A DNA stretch of 64,000 nt from the NCBI GenBank assembly GCA_001600495.1, contig BCKE01000046.1, forward strand, positions 236,358-300,357, in the 5' to 3' direction. Below the pieces are notes generated by a model, which saw only the letters and a program-made list of their open reading frames with translations, was not told the DNA's origin and did no database searches. This stretch comes from Pilasporangium apinafurcum (taxonomy: Eukaryota; Oomycota; Peronosporomycetes; Pythiales; Pythiaceae). This document shows positions 11,254-21,381 of the stretch, piece by piece. The position numbers were made by a program, and so were the translations under genes. Positions within the stretch are counted from its first letter, which is position 1. Each line of letters starts with the position of its first letter.

Positions 11254-12070
11254 ATGGTGCGGATGATTAAGTCGCTCTTTATGCCATCAGATATGTCGCT
11301 TTATGGAATAGAATCCTATTGATGATGTATATTGTATTGTGATGCACAAAAGAGCGCGTCAGAAGGATCGAAGAACGCATCAGCCGCGCCAGCCTCAGGA
11401 GCTCCAAACGATGCACAAGATCTCACAGTGTTTGTACGTATTTACATATGCGGCTTTAATGCCTTTGTCTTCCCTGTTATTTTTCGGGATATGAGTGCAT
11501 TGCTTGCTAATTTTGCGACTGACTTGGTGTGCATGTGTTATATGCTATGGGATAACATGCTGGCCAAACCCACAGGTGCAAAGTCTATTGGAACAAATGG
11601 TACGAACCTATTATCTCTATTATCTCATAGCATGAAAGCACATATTGAATGTATAACACGTATTGATTGATTTCTATATGTATGTATGTAGCAATCGCGG
11701 TTTGCACAGATGTCAGACGCCATCATTGGAAGAAATATCCTTTTCCACGCTTTCTGTTTATTCTTCACAATAGTATTCGGACTATCAATTAATCACTACT
11801 GCGTTTTCCTTAACCTTGCATTGAATTTGCTGTTAATTTTTGATGTGCACTCGATGAAATGGGTTCCCGAATTGACGAGTTGGAGAAATCCATCGCAGAC
11901 TTGATGGAGCAGGTGCGATTTTCAAGTATGCCTACATTGCTGTTGCTACACGATGATATTCATACTATTTATTGTTTGCATGACACTAGACAAACGAAGA
12001 CGGAGGAGACAAAAGTCAAGATCCAGCTTCAAATAGTGCAGCGAACAAGGAGACAGGAGCATCCGTCTAG
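11254..12070 (+). CDS. HSBP1: Heat-shock factor binding protein 1 homologue, six exons with an AT-AC intron
   Basis: Exons: probably 11254-11256 (ATG only, inferred), then 11353-11433, 11576-11599 (24 nt), 11692-11734, 11851-11912 and 11990-12070; total 97 residues. The conserved HSBP1 core reads across exons: AQDLTVF, VQSLLEQM, QSRFAQMSDAIIGR, IDEMGSRIDELEKSIADLMEQ. This is the short coiled-coil protein that binds the trimerisation region of heat-shock factor and damps the heat-shock response. The intron after IIGR begins ATATCCTTTT, contains TTCCTTAAC and ends GCAC, so it is a U12-type AT-AC intron; it restores the frame exactly (phase 1). Other introns are GT-AG. The ATG-only first exon is uncertain; the core exons are firm. 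Confidence 0.85.
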
Positions 12071-12377
12071 GCTGCGAGTGAAATCTTCATGGATGAAATG
12101 CTGTCCTAGAGGGTAGTAAACAGCCTAAGGAATGATCAAAACCATTGCGTTTGCTCCATTTCAAACTGTAAATTATGTTGTTTTTTTTATGTGTGTGTGT
12201 GGTTCACTATCTCTCTCTTGCCTCGCAGTGCTTAGCCGATTTTCTAATTGCATCACCAAAAACTAGGAAAGAGATCGATTGCCTACAAGTACAGCCGAAA
12301 CACCCAACAAACACTGTGCCAGGTAGGGAGTGGGAAGAGACAAAAAACACAAGCAGTCAATTGCCGTAGCGCGTTGT

Positions 12378-14342
12378 TTAATCCTTCTTGTCCTTGAATT
12401 CAGCGTCGTGCACGTTGTCGTCCGTCTTTTCGCCCTCGCTGGAAGCACCACCCTGCTGGGACTTGTACACAGCTTCGCCGATCTTCATCGACATCTTCTG
12501 CACTTCTTCTAAAGCGGCCTTGATTTCGTCGAGGTCATCACCTTCAGACTTTGTTCGCAAGTTCTGCAACGCAACCTTGACCTGTTCCACGGTTTCCGAG
12601 TCCAACTTGTCTTCGTGTTCCTTAAGGGTCTTTTCAGTCTGGTACACCACGGAATCGGCGTCGTTCTTGGCTTCAATCAATTGCTTGCGCTTCTGATCGG
12701 CTTCAGCGTTCATCTCAGCTTCAGCAACCATGCGTTCAATATCGGCTTCCGAAAGACCACCGCTCGATTGGATCACAATGCTCTGTTCCTTGTTAGTAGC
12801 CTTGTCACGGGCACTGACGTTGACGATACCGTTGGCATCAATGTCGAAGCTAACTTCAATTTGTGGGACACCACGAGGTGCTGGTGGAATGCCAACCAAG
12901 TCAAAGTTACCGAGCAGCTTATTGTCAGCAGCCATTTCACGTTCACCTTGCAACACCTTGATGCCAACTTGAGTCTGCGAGTCAGCAGCGGTAGAGAACA
13001 CCTGCGATTTCTTGGTTGGGATCGTCGTGTTACGTGGGATCAACTTCGTAAAGACTCCACCAAGAGTTTCAATACCAAGCGACAATGGCGTAACATCCAA
13101 CAACAGAATATCCTTGACATCACCACGCAACACACCACCTTGGATGGCAGCACCCATAGCAACAACTTCATCTGGATTGACACCCTTCGATGGCTTCTTA
13201 CCGAAGAATTCTTCAACCGAAGCCTGCACCTTGGGCATACGCGACATACCACCGACCAAGATGACCTCGTTGATGTCCTTCTTTTCCAAACCAGCATCCT
13301 TTACACATTTCTTGCAAGGAGTCATGGTACGTTCGATCAAGTGGCTCACCAACTTTTCAAACGTCGCACGAGTGATCTTCATGTTCAAGTGCTTCGGACC
13401 AGAGGCGTCGGCAGTGATGAAAGGCAAGCTGATATCAGTTTGCGCAAGACCATCCAACTCACGTTTGGCCTTTTCAGCGGCTTCACGAAGACGTTGCATG
13501 GCCAAGTTGTCACCAGAGAGATCAATGCTCGTTTCCTTCTTGAATTCACCAACCAAGTAGCGAAGCAATTCTTCATCGAAATCTTCACCACCCAAAAGCG
13601 TATCACCGTTGGTCGACTTCACTTCAAAGACACCACCCGAGATTTCCAAGATGGACACATCGAAAGTACCACCACCAAGATCAAACACAGCGATGACCTT
13701 GCCATCAGCCTTGTCCAAACCGTACGCAAGCGCAGCAGCCGTAGGTTCGTTAATGATACGAAGCACATCCAAACCGGCAATCTTACCGGCATCCTTGGTA
13801 GCTTGACGCTGCGAATCGTTAAAGTACGCTGGCACGGTGACAACCGCTTGCGTGATGGACTTGCCCAAGAAACCATCAGCGGTTTCCTTCATCTTGGACA
13901 ACACCATCGAACCAATCTGCGAAGGCGAGTACTTCTTGCCCTTGGCTTCCACCCAGGCATCCTTGCCATTCGATCCAGGCACGATCTTGTATGAGACCAC
14001 CTTCGACACCTCCTGGGTTTCCTTGTCGCTGTACTTACGGCCGATCAAACGCTTCACAGCGTAAAACGTGTTTTCTGGGTTGGTCACGGCCTGACGCTTG
14101 GCGGGCATACCCACCAAACGCTCATCATTTTCCAAAATGGCAACAACCGATGGTGTCGTGCGCGCACCTTCCGAGTTTTCAATCACACGTGGGGTTTTGC
14201 CTTCCATGACTGCGACACAAGAGTTCGTGGTACCCAAATCGATACCAATGACCTCCGATCCAGCTGCGGCAGAGAACATGCGCTTGCTGGCGGTCGCCGT
14301 GACGGCATTGCTGGTAGAGCGAGCAGCAACGGTACGCAACAT
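12378..14342 (-). CDS. Mitochondrial Hsp70 chaperone
   Basis: Intron-less gene for a 654-residue DnaK-type Hsp70. The first 26 residues are rich in Arg, Ser and Ala without acids (a mitochondrial targeting sequence), followed by the ATPase start [14 protein letters not shown]. The signatures [15 protein letters not shown] and [14 protein letters not shown], the linker [14 protein letters not shown], and a bacterial-type substrate domain ([17 protein letters not shown]) are all present. The end is an acidic, lysine-rich tail without EEVD or an ER signal, which together with the presequence points to the matrix. It would drive protein import with TIM44 and fold matrix proteins. Strong C/G-ending codon bias indicates high expression, and this bias produces a long artefactual frame on the opposite strand. 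Confidence 0.97.
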   Translation of the reverse strand: MLRTVAARSTSNAVTATASKRMFSAAAGSEVIGIDLGTTNSCVAVMEGKTPRVIENSEGARTTPSVVAILENDERLVGMPAKRQAVTNPENTFYAVKRLIGRKYSDKETQEVSKVVSYKIVPGSNGKDAWVEAKGKKYSPSQIGSMVLSKMKETADGFLGKSITQAVVTVPAYFNDSQRQATKDAGKIAGLDVLRIINEPTAAALAYGLDKADGKVIAVFDLGGGTFDVSILEISGGVFEVKSTNGDTLLGGEDFDEELLRYLVGEFKKETSIDLSGDNLAMQRLREAAEKAKRELDGLAQTDISLPFITADASGPKHLNMKITRATFEKLVSHLIERTMTPCKKCVKDAGLEKKDINEVILVGGMSRMPKVQASVEEFFGKKPSKGVNPDEVVAMGAAIQGGVLRGDVKDILLLDVTPLSLGIETLGGVFTKLIPRNTTIPTKKSQVFSTAADSQTQVGIKVLQGEREMAADNKLLGNFDLVGIPPAPRGVPQIEVSFDIDANGIVNVSARDKATNKEQSIVIQSSGGLSEADIERMVAEAEMNAEADQKRKQLIEAKNDADSVVYQTEKTLKEHEDKLDSETVEQVKVALQNLRTKSEGDDLDEIKAALEEVQKMSMKIGEAVYKSQQGGASSEGEKTDDNVHDAEFKDKKD

Positions 14343-14900
14343 GATTCTGTGTGTTTATATTCTATCGATGATCTTCTCTTTACTCGTCTAGTTCTAAACT
14401 AACTGTCTGGATTGCTAGAATTAAATGCAACCTGCGGACAGGAATGTGTGTCGCGCATAATGGTTGTTCCTTAAAAAACCTCGTAGAAGATGAAAAACCT
14501 TGCAAGGATACGAGCCATTCAATAGATCCGCGCAAACGCAATGCTTACTATATTCATCCCGTTAAATATTTTTTTTTCAAAATAAATTACGGGTCGGACT
14601 GGAAATAAATTACTGGGTAACGATAGTTGTGCATCGAATCTGGCGTGCTTCAACCAAGTAAGCAGGATGGAAGCTTCTTGTGGAGAAGAGAGAGTAATGA
14701 AGCATTTTTGAGCAATCAATGAGCGATTTAACTCAATTCGAGCCAGGAAATACATGATTCAAAATCTAGTAACTAGCGTTCATCAATGCATGTGCTCAAT
14801 TATCGATATCACCGCTAGCTCACGTGCAACATCAGCGGCGGAACGACGTGGAAGGTTTAAGAAATACATTACGGTAAGGAATTTGTCTCAGTCACTCAGA

Positions 14901-14920
14901 TGTTCCAGAACTCTGGAACA
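14901..14920. promoter_or_regulatory. Perfect 9-bp inverted repeat with heat-shock-element-like core
   Basis: TGTTCCAGA and TCTGGAACA flank a 2-base spacer. The core TTCCAGAA matches two inverted nTTCn/nGAAn units of a heat-shock element, but a third properly spaced unit is absent. It lies about 560 bases upstream of mtHsp70 and 130 bases upstream of the next plus-strand gene. A regulatory role is a guess. Confidence 0.25.
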
Positions 14921-15049
14921 CATGTACAGAATGTTGATCCTTTCGTATGAAGCGTACTTAATATAGAAGCGAACTTAATTTATTAAGTACGATGCCGGCG
15001 GTGAGCGCAGCAGCACTTTGCAACCGCTGACGCAAAGGAATTGGTTGAA

Positions 15050-15280
15050 ATGGCGGCAGCAGGCAAGAAAGCGGGGATGACTTTACGCCCTCGCGTACGT
15101 CGAACGACCCCGTTGATGGATGTCGTGTTTGCAGTTGTGTTGGGCGGCATTTCTGGCGTGTATATTTTCAACGACACGATGCGAAGATGGCAACAATCGG
15201 AAGGCATGATTCCCATCTCGGAAGTCGAATCTGATACAACTACTACAACGATGCATGATGCCGATGAAACAAAGCAGTAA
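15050..15280 (+). CDS. Small single-span membrane protein, function unknown
   Basis: A 76-residue open frame starting MAAAGKKAGMTLRPRVRRTT. It has a basic N-terminal 20 residues, one hydrophobic segment (residues about 24-41, MDVVFAVVLGGISGVYIF) and a short soluble tail with an acidic, threonine-rich end. Basic-then-hydrophobic small proteins of this layout are frequent in the mitochondrial inner membrane (for example respiratory-chain assembly factors), but no family signature is visible. The chosen start is the first ATG in frame; an upstream exon cannot be excluded. Confidence 0.55.
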   Translation: MAAAGKKAGMTLRPRVRRTTPLMDVVFAVVLGGISGVYIFNDTMRRWQQSEGMIPISEVESDTTTTTMHDADETKQ

Positions 15281-15683
15281 ATTTCATACCAAGTCTTCGT
15301 AAAGTTGGAATCACCCTGTCGCTATCAATAATCGAAGAGCTTTTGTGTTGATGCAATGTTGTTTTCAAATTTATGGTTTTGCAAGATGTTCGGCGACGAC
15401 AATAAAATTTGACAGAAATCTAGACATAGATAACATCAATTTACGACAACCTATACGAAGATAGATAGCTCATAGACAATTTGAGAGTCGTTGTAGTATT
15501 AACAAACAATCACCCATGCGCCCGCATATCGCTCGTCAATTTATGCATCACTTCTCCACACATGATTGGAATCTATAACCATCCTAATATACAGTGGTCC
15601 ACTTCATTATAATAATCAAGTTATGTAGCAAGTGGTTAATTCAGGACACTTTTCGTCTCAGCAGCAATTGTCTTGGCGTGAAT

Positions 15684-17490
15684 ATGAGCGATGTGGCGCA
15701 AATCTTGGGTCTCGCAGGACCGACGAATACAGGCACGAACCATGCAAGCACTCTGGAGCAATTAAAACCCACGGGGTCAACACCTGTGAGCGCGTTACGC
15801 GCGCGAACGAGCACACCGACCTCTATTTCGTCTGGTAGCAAGCAAAAGAAACTGAAGGGCATGCAACGCGAAGTGTTGGAGCTCCTAGAGAGCACACACC
15901 GTGCAAATCACGCGCTCTACCCAGGATTCAATCGGCCGAGCTTACAGCAGAAATGGAAAGAACGGAAAGACGTCCCCGCTGTTAAATGGTTGCGGAAGCC
16001 ATTTCGGAATCCTGCTCGGGCAGGACTCGCAGGAGAACGGGACATTGTCACTACAACAGGAGATAGTGGAGAGGAAGCAGGAAAAGCAGAAACGGGAGGA
16101 GCCAGTGGACTGGTGCTCACACACTGGGTGAAAGCACATCTGGATTCGCCAGACTACGTGTTTGCACGGTTCAACGTGAAGTGTGATGTTACAAAGTATA
16201 CAGACGAGGAGTACGATACGATTATTGCTGTACACAATGATCCACTAATGAAATGGACGAAGGAAGAAACAGACGTGCTGATGAAATTGTGTCAGCGCTT
16301 TGACTTGAGGTTCGTAATCAAGTTTGCTTTTATTTGATGTAACGCATACTCATGGGCGTTCATGTTGAAATACATCAGATGGATTGTTATTGCCGATAAT
16401 TACAATACGCATCCGATCGCAAAAAGTGCGTATCGGTCCGTGGAAGATATTAAGTATCGGTATTACGAAGTGGCACGGCTGTTGGCGGAGGCAAAGGAGC
16501 GAAAAATAAAAGAAGAGCAACAAGATTCGAAATTTGATAGTAAACAGGAACTTACTCAACAAACTTCAGCAATAACTAGCGATGCTGCTTCTACGACTGT
16601 GTCGACTCAATCATCATCAGGCGCTCAGAGTTTATCGAATTCCTACGTGTTTAATATCGCATACGAGAAACAGCGGAAACGGCAATTGGAATTAGCGTTT
16701 ACGCGTTCAATTGAAGAAGAAAACGAGATTCGGCGACTCAACGAAGAATTACGTGGAGTAGAGCAACAATTGAAAAAAGTTGCCGTCAAAGTCGACACGA
16801 AGAAAAAGAAGGAATTGGCAGATGTACCGTACGAAATTAATCGCGAGTTACCCAAGGGCGTGTTCTTAAGAAGTTCACTGTTGGCGCTCCCGCAACAGAA
16901 GCATGCGTTAAGTAGCAAGCTCGTCAAGAAAATGGAGCTTTTACTTGACGAGCTTGGCGTCCCTTTGCGCCCCATGCCAACGAAGCCTGTTTGTGAAATG
17001 TACGACAGCTTGCGGCAGGAGATGGTGGGGCTGCTGACCCTGCGAAAGCATTTGGCAGCGAAGCAAGCTGAAGCCCAACAACTGCGCGAACGATATCAAA
17101 CTTTGACTGGACAGGTGTATAAGCCGATCTCCACACCGATCCGACGAATTGGTAAACCCAACAATGAATTTTTGCTGCGCTGTTTGACACAGGCTAACTA
17201 TATTACGTGTTTTTCGCATACGTTCTTTTACAGATCGACGCGGGGATGCATCAGCGTCTTCTAACTCGACGTCGTCATCCGCAAATACAGTTTCTCCAGC
17301 AGTTATCCATAAAGGTTTGTGGTCCAGTTTGCTTGTTTACTTCAATGCTAATTGACTAACATATTTCGTGCAATTTCAACCGGCAGGTAAATCCCTCAAG
17401 CATTCCGAGAAGATGTTGGCGTCGAACAAACGTCGTGGCTCCGGTGGAAATCCGGCAATTCCGTCTAAGCGCAATAAGAAGATACTCTAG
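15684..17490 (+). CDS. DMAP1/SWC4 chromatin-complex subunit, four exons
   Basis: Exons 15684-16309, 16379-17151, 17234-17314 and 17387-17490 join in frame to 527 residues. The SANT/Myb-like DMAP1 core is clear: HWVKAHLDSPDYVFARFNVKC, VTKYTDEEYD, WTKEETDVLMKLCQRFDLR at the end of exon 1, continuing WIVIADNYN at the start of exon 2. A coiled-coil DMAP1 C-terminal domain follows (EEENEIRRLNEELRGVEQQL; LDELGVPLRPMPTKPVCEMYDSL). The tail is basic (SKRNKKIL) and probably a nuclear signal. Family members are shared subunits of the SWR1/SRCAP remodeller and NuA4/TIP60 acetyltransferase, acting in H2A.Z deposition and histone H4 acetylation. Intron 1 interrupts the DNA-binding helix codons FDLR|W. Confidence 0.9.
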
Positions 17491-17939
17491 TTACACAATG
17501 ATTGTGCACTTTGCAGCCTATATTACAATATCTCGATCAAAACAACATCAGCTGAGCCCTACATGAAATGGCTGCTCTGTGTTGACCTGAGGCATCTTCT
17601 GAATTGGTTAATGTACAATGGAACAACAGCGGATTCACTGCTGTCCCCACAAAAATATTATCTCTATGCGTTTGGAATGGTGTGCGCTACGCCTTTCTTT
17701 TTCGTATTGAGTGGAGGGAAGGAGATCTTTTTTTTTGTTTTTTGTTTTTTTTTTCATTTCTGTTTTTGCTCGTTTTCTCTCCTTTTTTTTTTGCTACTAC
17801 CTATATCCCTTCATTTCTTCATTTCCTTTTCATTCTCTTTTGTCTTCATTTTCATCTTGAAGTCTTGATAGTAGCACGAGCATATTCTTTTCTCTCCATT
17901 CCTTTTTTTGTCTGCGCCACCATGCTTTTTTTACTTACC
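17491..17939. other. T-rich convergent intergenic region
   Basis: Contains long runs of T and CT-rich DNA (about 17715-17870) between the convergent DMAP1 and poly(A)-binding protein genes. Open frames here encode only Phe/Leu/Ser-rich low-complexity strings and are not credible. Confidence 0.7.
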
Positions 17940-18608
17940 TCAAAAGTATGGATGGAAACCTCGGCCACGGCCACCACGGAAACCTCCACGTGGTGGGCCA
18001 CGGCCTCGTCCGCGCCCTCGACCACGACCACCTCGTGCGCCACCACGGCCTCTGGTGAAATTGTATCCACGCACATTCTGTCGCTTTGGTGTGACTTTCA
18101 GTTGTCGACCACGGAACATCGTGTCGTTTAACAGCACAGCGCTCTCTACCGCATCACGCGAGGCGAACTCAATATACGCGTATCCCTTTGGTTGGCCCGT
18201 AAACTTGTCACAGAGGATCGTGACGCGGTTGATCGTACCACAGGACTGGAACAACGCCTGGAGTTCCTCGGGAGTGCTGCCGTAGTCCACTTGACCAATG
18301 TAAATGGAATTTTCGTCCATCACTTGCTGTGCAGCCGCACTTACGGCACCACCGACCTGCATTTCCTGGAGTGATGTCGCCGTATTTTTCCCCATCTGTG
18401 TTTCTACTTGCGACTGCATCTCGCTCAACTTGGCGGCTTCTTCTTCCATTTCCTTCACGCGGCGTTTCATGTCTTCGATTTCGGCATCGACAGCGGCCGC
18501 CGAATCTTCTGTGGAGGTAGTAGTAGTAGTGACTGTAGCAGTCTCATCGTGGCCTAGATCGGCCGCTTCTGCCTCCAGTTGTGCTAGATCAACGCTTTCT
18601 TCTGCCAT
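17940..18608 (-). CDS. PABPN1: Nuclear poly(A)-binding protein 2 (PABPN1-like)
   Basis: The 222-residue protein starts at the ATG at 18608 ([10 protein letters not shown]). It has the family's three parts: an acidic N-terminus with a coiled coil ([22 protein letters not shown]), one RRM with RNP2 [10 protein letters not shown] and RNP1 KGYAYIEF, and a C-terminal RG-rich tail ([11 protein letters not shown] repeats) ending HPYF. The protein binds growing poly(A) tails in the nucleus, stimulates poly(A) polymerase and sets tail length; the RG tail is normally arginine-methylated. A strong donor-like GGTAAGT directly follows the TGA stop, suggesting a 3' UTR intron or an alternative end. Confidence 0.9.
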   Translation of the reverse strand: MAEESVDLAQLEAEAADLGHDETATVTTTTTSTEDSAAAVDAEIEDMKRRVKEMEEEAAKLSEMQSQVETQMGKNTATSLQEMQVGGAVSAAAQQVMDENSIYIGQVDYGSTPEELQALFQSCGTINRVTILCDKFTGQPKGYAYIEFASRDAVESAVLLNDTMFRGRQLKVTPKRQNVRGYNFTRGRGGARGGRGRGRGRGRGPPRGGFRGGRGRGFHPYF

Positions 18609-18952
18609 CTGTCGGTCTATCTGTGCTTGTTTGCCTTTGCGCTCTTCTTGCCCTTCCACTCTTTACCTTCTTTATGAGATTCGAGGTTTTTCATCTAGTG
18701 AAGGGCGGTAAAAAACCTCAAGATAGGAAATACTATCCTTCAGTATCCTTTTAGAATGTTGGTCATGTGGAAACTGGAAGTTGCAGTGGATCAGGAATGT
18801 GCTGAAGCATGCAAGTGAGATGCATCCGCATTGCGTCTATATATGGAAACAAGACGTATGTGGTTAAGCAGTTACACAACGGTATTGATGTACATCCAAG
18901 TTGTTCACGGGAGCGATATGGCTGACGATACACACACCGATTGATTTTGCTA

Positions 18953-21241
18953 ATGGTGATGGGTGACAAGCTGAAAGAAGAAGAAAGCATGGATGACTAT
19001 GACTACGGCATAGAGGACCAAGAGGACAGCACTGATAGATCGTTGATGCTTGATGTTGACGGTTCATTAGGATCAGCATTGTCATTGAATTCAGCGGCGC
19101 TTATAAATGATGGCCGGCATGAGGTTTATCAAGAGGAACACGCATTCGACAATGCTGAAGGAGAAATTGATGGCGATGACGGATATGAAGAGAGCCATCC
19201 CGTTGAAGTGGATCGATATAATGATGTACATGAAGCTGATGCACAGGATTATGAGCACCATTCGCGTGCTTATAGCACCATTAAAGAAGGTGCCAACAGT
19301 GGTGATCAGCAAGTATTCGTTAAAGAGGAATTGGAGAATTTGCGAATCATATTGGATTTTCATAATGAAACGCAAGATGATTGCCAGGTTTTAACTTCGT
19401 CACCAATATGTCGATCCAGTCCTGCTCTTGATCAAATCGAGGGAGGTGAAGTAGATACAACACCGGAAGATGAGTGGACAACTACTGAAACTACGTTGTT
19501 TCCGAAGCGTACCGAATCTGTAGCTTCTGATGATGATACAGCAACGTCGAAGGATAGCTGCCACGCTTCAGTAGTCGCACCATTTAGTGATCACATTGAC
19601 ATGCTTCAGCGAGGCAGTGAGGATCAGGCTTGTGAAAATGAGGGCAACAGAGGACTCAAGAGTCTCGACTCATTCACCGTGGAGATCGAATCAGGAGCAA
19701 GCGATGAAACTAAGAGTAGCCAGCACAATATTGTTGATACTAAAATTGGTGGCAGTACTGGAGACGAAGCTCATCTGCCTGTGGTAGCCGAAATTACTCC
19801 AATCAAATCTATGCCAACTCAGCGTGAAAGTCCGATTTATACAATGAAGGAGCTTTTTCCGGTTGTGTATGAAGCTCGAGTTGGTTCAGGTTGTACAACT
19901 GAGTTATCCAAGAAGCCCGACGAAATTGAAATGACAGACCATCAACAAAAGGAGAAACTATCATCACCAAGACAACCGCTAACTGATTGGGATACTCAGC
20001 GTAAAGTCGAAGATAAACAATCAAGTACATCCAACCGCGCTCTAAAATTGCAACTGTCTCTGGCAACATCAGAGAACAAGCACTTGCGTCAACGTAATGC
20101 TCGAATGAAAGCCCAACTGGCTGCATTAACGGGCGATCTTCAGCGAACCAAGCATCAAGTATCTGTGTTTAAGACCGAAAACGAATTGTATGCTGCAAAG
20201 GTACCTAATCTGCAAGCGGAATTATTGGAAGAGACTTCACAAGTAGATGAGAAAACTGCTGAATCCTTTCAATCACAGCTCACCATCACACAACTCAGAG
20301 CAAGGACACACGTAATTCAAACTCAAAATCGAAATTTGGAAAAGCAGAACGAGAAGCTACAGCAGGATATGCGACAATGCAAGAAGGATTTGCGGCGGAA
20401 AATAGAGGCTCTTCAACAATATACGGAAAAGGTATCCAAACTCGAATCAGATATGAATAATCTGAAAACAGTGCACGCTCAAGAATTGTTGGACTGGAAA
20501 CGTAAAATGGCTAATGCGCTGCAGCGTTTCGATCAAGAGAGGCACAAGGCTGAATTTACCATACAGAAGGGTATCTCACATCAGCTGAAAGAGGCAAAAG
20601 CACAAACAGCGAAAGCAGTGAAAAAGAGACAAGAGTTGGAAGTAATAATGACGAGTTTGCACGAGGATTTGAAGCAATGCAAGCGTGAAAAGGAGACACT
20701 TGATCAGGAATTGCTGAAACGAGCTAAGGAGGCTCATACGATGGAAATACTACTCCAGAAAGCTCACCGAGCAGAAGCTACCTTAAGAAACCAAGTTACC
20801 AAGGCAAAAGCGCAAATACGTGTACTTCATGAGGAGCAAAAAAAGCGAGTGGTTGGTCTGGGACTAAGTGCCAAAGTTCCTATTCACCAGCATCGAAGAA
20901 TTTGCCAATATCCAATCGATTTACTAGCCCCAATGAATGATGACAGCAGTACAAGTGACGAAGATAGCGACATGCGACTGTCGAGACATTGCAAGTGCTG
21001 CTCGCGAAGACAGTCATCCCCAACTGTCGAACAATGGGACAACCCCACAGTTAAACAGGTTCCGTGTCAGCAATGCATCATATATCAAGATGAGCTCCGC
21101 AGCACGCGAGCGGAGATTCAACGGCTACGGATACTACATGCCGACGAGCTTAAAATCCAATCGATAGCATTCAATCGTCTGCTTGCACTCAATCCGTGCA
21201 TGGTCCCAACATCAAATCACAACCTTTCAGGATCTGCCTGA
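18953..21241 (+). CDS. Large coiled-coil protein with a C-terminal Cys cluster, unknown
   Basis: About 762 codons from the ATG at 18953 (MVMGDKLKEE; the second ATG at 18959 is an alternative). Residues 1-330 are acidic and low in order (DDYDYGIEDQED...). Residues about 360-640 form a long heptad-type coiled coil (LRQRNARMKAQLAALTGDLQ and onwards). Near the end two cysteine groups (HCKCCSRR; VPCQQCIIYQDE) could form a zinc site, followed by a short helix. No catalytic motif is seen. Length and layout suggest a cytoskeletal, centrosomal or basal-body scaffold, but this is inference. No introns are needed. Confidence 0.75.
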   Translation: MVMGDKLKEEESMDDYDYGIEDQEDSTDRSLMLDVDGSLGSALSLNSAALINDGRHEVYQEEHAFDNAEGEIDGDDGYEESHPVEVDRYNDVHEADAQDYEHHSRAYSTIKEGANSGDQQVFVKEELENLRIILDFHNETQDDCQVLTSSPICRSSPALDQIEGGEVDTTPEDEWTTTETTLFPKRTESVASDDDTATSKDSCHASVVAPFSDHIDMLQRGSEDQACENEGNRGLKSLDSFTVEIESGASDETKSSQHNIVDTKIGGSTGDEAHLPVVAEITPIKSMPTQRESPIYTMKELFPVVYEARVGSGCTTELSKKPDEIEMTDHQQKEKLSSPRQPLTDWDTQRKVEDKQSSTSNRALKLQLSLATSENKHLRQRNARMKAQLAALTGDLQRTKHQVSVFKTENELYAAKVPNLQAELLEETSQVDEKTAESFQSQLTITQLRARTHVIQTQNRNLEKQNEKLQQDMRQCKKDLRRKIEALQQYTEKVSKLESDMNNLKTVHAQELLDWKRKMANALQRFDQERHKAEFTIQKGISHQLKEAKAQTAKAVKKRQELEVIMTSLHEDLKQCKREKETLDQELLKRAKEAHTMEILLQKAHRAEATLRNQVTKAKAQIRVLHEEQKKRVVGLGLSAKVPIHQHRRICQYPIDLLAPMNDDSSTSDEDSDMRLSRHCKCCSRRQSSPTVEQWDNPTVKQVPCQQCIIYQDELRSTRAEIQRLRILHADELKIQSIAFNRLLALNPCMVPTSNHNLSGSA

Positions 21242-21261
21242 CATCACTGTAAACAAATCGC

Positions 21262-21283
21262 AAGATACCGTGAACGGTATCTT
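21262..21283. terminator. Perfect 10-bp hairpin in the 3' region of the coiled-coil gene
   Basis: AAGATACCGT and ACGGTATCTT are separated by GA, starting 21 bases after the stop at 21241 and lying about 100 bases before the next start. Its position suggests a 3' UTR structure; a protein-binding palindrome for the next gene is also possible. Confidence 0.4.
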
Positions 21284-21381
21284 ATGTCTTGTTGTATATA
21301 TAGCAAAAGTACAGTGGAATTTTCGGTAAAGTGCGATTCTGTTTGCAACAAGGAAGTCAAATCACCGCGCAACCCACACGA

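Noticed and set aside
12615-13994. 459-codon open frame on the plus strand opposite mtHsp70
   Set aside because: Long antisense frames opposite hsp70 genes are a known by-product of biased codon use; the sequence shows no domain and the minus-strand gene is certain.
17563-18131. Plus-strand frames in the T-rich region
   Set aside because: Encode mostly Phe/Leu/Ser from poly-T; overlap the poly(A)-binding protein antisense.
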